Source: Candidatus Gastranaerophilales bacterium (GTDB taxonomy: Bacteria; Cyanobacteriota; Vampirovibrionia; Gastranaerophilales; Gastranaerophilaceae). From it: 7,165 nucleotides of DNA. This document shows positions 5,737 through 7,165 of this stretch, piece by piece; within the stretch, counting starts at the first letter, position 1; each line of letters starts with the position of its first letter. The translations under genes and the position numbers were made by a program. The notes under the pieces were generated by a model. The model did not search any database, had not been told where the DNA came from, and saw nothing but the letters and a program-made list of their open reading frames with translations. The stretch spans positions 1 through 7,165 of the forward strand of contig CALUSZ010000089.1 in assembly GCA_944323495.1 (NCBI GenBank). The letters are read 5' to 3'.

Positions 5737-6546
5737 TTATGCAAATAGCACATTTCTTTTCTCAAGCTTTTTTCTGTACTGTACAAGATTATTTATATCT
5801 TCTCTGGTAATCTGTTTTTTAATTTCCGGCCCGTGAAATGCCTTATATCTTTTTGTAATTTCAGGAGAAAATTTGAAGCCCTGAGCCGCCAGAGTAAAAT
5901 ATTCTGCAATGAATTCTTCCACATTTGTGAATGCATTTTTGACTAAAAATTTTTCCGGAGTTTCATAAAACTTATCAAGTGTTTCTTTATCTATATAACC
6001 TTTTTCCAAGCACTTGTTTAATTCTAAATCATTAAAATATCCACCCTGATATGCACGTTTAAAATCTTCTGTCAGAATTTTTTTCTCATTTTTGTTTAAA
6101 TGTGGTCTAAAAATTCCTCTAAACGTATTAAACATTGAGTATAAAGCTTGATTATAAGCCATATTTTTATTATGCAGATAATGTCCGACTTCGTGAATTA
6201 CCAGAGAAGGAGAAGAAACTTCAAGCCTGCCCGGGCCAAATATGTTCCAATTACCGGATTGAAGTCCGGAAAGATTATATTTTCTTGGAAGCTGTGCTTC
6301 ATCAATATATAAATTGGGCAGTTTATATCCCTTGTTTTTCATCATTAAGTATACTGTTTTAATATAATCAGCAGTATTAAGGCTGTTATTTAATTCCTGC
6401 TGAATGCCGTTTTGGCGGCACAGCTTTTTTGAAGTCGGAACGATTGTTACTTTTTTATCAATGGTATTCCCGATTCTTTTGCTATTTGCTTTAAGCAGCT
6501 GTTTGTAGAGTTTGTAATCTGTTTTAAAATTCATCGGGGTAATCAT
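5737..6546 (-). CDS. Predicted zinc metalloprotease (HEVGH zincin) of unknown family
   Basis: I do not recognise a named family. The 269-residue protein carries a clear zincin signature, LVIHEVGHYLH (115-125), with H118 and H122 as zinc ligands and E119 as catalytic base. A later segment, NVEEFIAEYFTLAAQG (208-223), matches the E-[EF]-F-x-A-E-x-F motif that supplies the third ligand and flanking residues in gluzincins resembling the anthrax lethal-factor catalytic fold; E215 is the most likely ligand. The N-terminal third (1-75) is basic and helical, and the segment before the HEVGH contains an SGNWNIFGPGRLEVSSP-type strand that would form the active-site edge. There is no signal peptide or membrane helix, so it is cytoplasmic unless exported by another route. 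AAGGAG lies 7 bases before the ATG at 6546. It stands alone, convergent with glnA and divergent from thioredoxin. The substrate is unknown. Confidence 0.85.
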   Translation of the reverse strand: MITPMNFKTDYKLYKQLLKANSKRIGNTIDKKVTIVPTSKKLCRQNGIQQELNNSLNTADYIKTVYLMMKNKGYKLPNLYIDEAQLPRKYNLSGLQSGNWNIFGPGRLEVSSPSLVIHEVGHYLHNKNMAYNQALYSMFNTFRGIFRPHLNKNEKKILTEDFKRAYQGGYFNDLELNKCLEKGYIDKETLDKFYETPEKFLVKNAFTNVEEFIAEYFTLAAQGFKFSPEITKRYKAFHGPEIKKQITREDINNLVQYRKKLEKRNVLFA

Positions 6547-6664
6547 ATATAATATCTCCTTTTTATAATATTAAAATCTATAAAAAATAAATTTGCTAGC
6601 ATGATATTACAAATATTAATAACTTTGGTAATGTGCTTTATCATGGTTTTTGATATCCTGACTC

Positions 6665-6670
6665 AGGAGG
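6665..6670 (+). promoter_or_regulatory. Shine-Dalgarno site fixing the thioredoxin start
   Basis: A perfect AGGAGG lies 8 bases before the ATG at 6679. It sits inside a longer open frame starting at 6601, whose ATG has no ribosome site. A -10-like TATCAT at 6639-6644, lacking a good -35, would give a transcript beginning between the two ATGs. Confidence 0.9.
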
Positions 6671-6678
6671 AATTTTGT

Positions 6679-6975
6679 ATGCTCAAACAATTAAATAAAG
6701 ATAATTTTACTGATGAGATTAAAAGCGGTTTAAAGCTTGTAGAATTTTATGCGCCGTGGTGCGGATACTGCAAAAAACAGGAAGATGTTTTTAAAGAATT
6801 GGATAAGGTGTATATAGGTCAGGTTAACACGGATGAAGATGCTGAACTTGCAATAAGATACGGAATTCATTCTTTCCCGACTTTTCTCGTATTTAAGGAG
6901 GGAAAAGAGGTTGAAAGATTCAGCGGATTTACTAATAAATTTGATTTAATGAATGTTGTAGCAAAATATATTTGA
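6679..6975 (+). CDS. Thioredoxin-family protein
   Basis: A 98-residue single thioredoxin fold that would reduce protein disulphides in the cytoplasm. Visible are the strand LKLVEFYAPW, the redox motif W27-C28-G29-Y30-C31, the strand VYIGQVNTDED with the usual D-before-E, IRYGIHSFPTFLVFKEGKEV with the cis-proline P67, and the C-terminal helix. The active site is CGYC rather than the classical CGPC, a variation that normally raises the redox potential, so it may not be the main thioredoxin. It is a little shorter than the usual 105 residues at the N-terminus. Start 6679 is chosen for its AGGAGG. The frame remains open back to 6601, where it would add a hydrophobic stretch (MILQILITLVMCFIMVFD) resembling a membrane anchor. 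The DJ-1-like gene follows after 8 bases, so the two form an operon. Confidence 0.92.
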   Translation: MLKQLNKDNFTDEIKSGLKLVEFYAPWCGYCKKQEDVFKELDKVYIGQVNTDEDAELAIRYGIHSFPTFLVFKEGKEVERFSGFTNKFDLMNVVAKYI

Positions 6976-6983
6976 GGTTAGAG

Positions 6984-7165
6984 ATGAAAAATTTACTTAT
7001 TATAACAACCAATTATTCAGGCTGCGATTGCGGCGAACCATTATGTAACTGTATTCAGGATACGGGAGTTTATTTGGAAGAATTTGCTGTCCCTTATCTT
7101 GTGTTTGAAAAATCCGATATAAAAGTAACTGTTGCAAGCCCGAAGGGCGGTTTTTCTCCGGTGGA
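6984..7165 (+). CDS. DJ-1/PfpI-family protein, N-terminal part, with a cysteine cluster
   Basis: The first 60 residues match the opening of the type-1 glutamine-amidotransferase-like branch of DJ-1/PfpI (close to Hsp31/chaperone-glyoxalase relatives): strand KNLLIITTNYS, then TGVYLEEFAVPYLVFEKSDI with the conserved glutamate pair E32-E33, then VTVASPKGGFSPV. The nucleophile cysteine expected further on lies outside the window, so activity (glyoxalase III-like, protease, chaperone or deglycase have all been reported or debated for the superfamily) cannot be judged. Unusually, the loop after the first strand holds C14-x-C16-x4-C21-x-C23, where relatives normally have a polar loop such as G-x-T-G. 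The ribosome site GAGG overlaps the thioredoxin stop, indicating co-translation. The frame is open to the window end; families of this type run to about 220-230 residues. Confidence 0.88.
   Translation, partial: MKNLLIITTNYSGCDCGEPLCNCIQDTGVYLEEFAVPYLVFEKSDIKVTVASPKGGFSPV

Noticed and set aside
6135..6362. A plus-strand frame within the metalloprotease gene.
   Set aside because: It lies opposite the segment encoding the HEVGH motif, resembles no protein family I know, and has no ribosome site.

Overview
The window is about 7.2 kb of AT-rich, densely coded bacterial chromosome. Ten protein genes are visible: two cut by the window edges, eight complete, plus one decayed gene. No rRNA, tRNA, insertion sequence, integrase or CRISPR array was seen. 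The gene content is mostly housekeeping: AccD, RecA, a Bacillus-type (GSI-alpha-like) glutamine synthetase, a NarL/FixJ response regulator, an ACT-domain protein, thioredoxin and a DJ-1/PfpI-family protein. Low GC, clear Shine-Dalgarno sites and sigma70-like promoters fit a low-GC gut or environmental bacterium. A non-photosynthetic cyanobacterial relative (Vampirovibrionia/Gastranaerophilales) or a Firmicute would fit. That placement is a guess from overall appearance, since no 16S marker is present.

Layout. Positions 1-422 (minus) hold the N-terminal half of AccD with its zinc ribbon. Positions 423-760 are non-coding but contain the wreck of an XRE-type helix-turn-helix gene and the terminator of the next gene. 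Positions 761-2292 (minus) carry three genes read in the order ACT-domain protein, TPR protein, NarL-type response regulator. The first two are tightly linked behind a recognisable promoter. Positions 2475-4061 (minus) form a two-gene unit: a MerR-like HTH/coiled-coil protein followed 12 bases later by recA, ending at a hairpin terminator. Positions 4062-4277 are the divergent control region between that unit and glnA (plus, 4278-5639). It holds a strong glnA promoter, a 28-bp imperfect palindrome and a smaller palindrome near the predicted transcription start. glnA ends at a clean intrinsic terminator. Positions 5737-6546 (minus) encode a predicted zinc metalloprotease with an HEVGH motif and no recognised name. 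Positions 6679-7165 (plus) start a thioredoxin / DJ-1-family pair that runs off the window.

How the genes may work together. The most suggestive region is the glnA control region. A MerR-fold DNA-binding protein is encoded divergently, and the palindrome contains overlapping half-conserved matches to the GlnR/TnrA box of Firmicutes (GlnR and TnrA are themselves MerR-family regulators of nitrogen genes). The same protein is co-transcribed with recA, so it could instead serve DNA repair or chromosome structure. The thioredoxin/DJ-1 pair looks like a small redox operon, and the DJ-1-like protein has an unusual N-terminal C-x-C-x4-C-x-C cluster.

Three starts were set by ribosome binding sites rather than by the longest frame: the response regulator (1420), the MerR-like protein (4061) and thioredoxin (6679).
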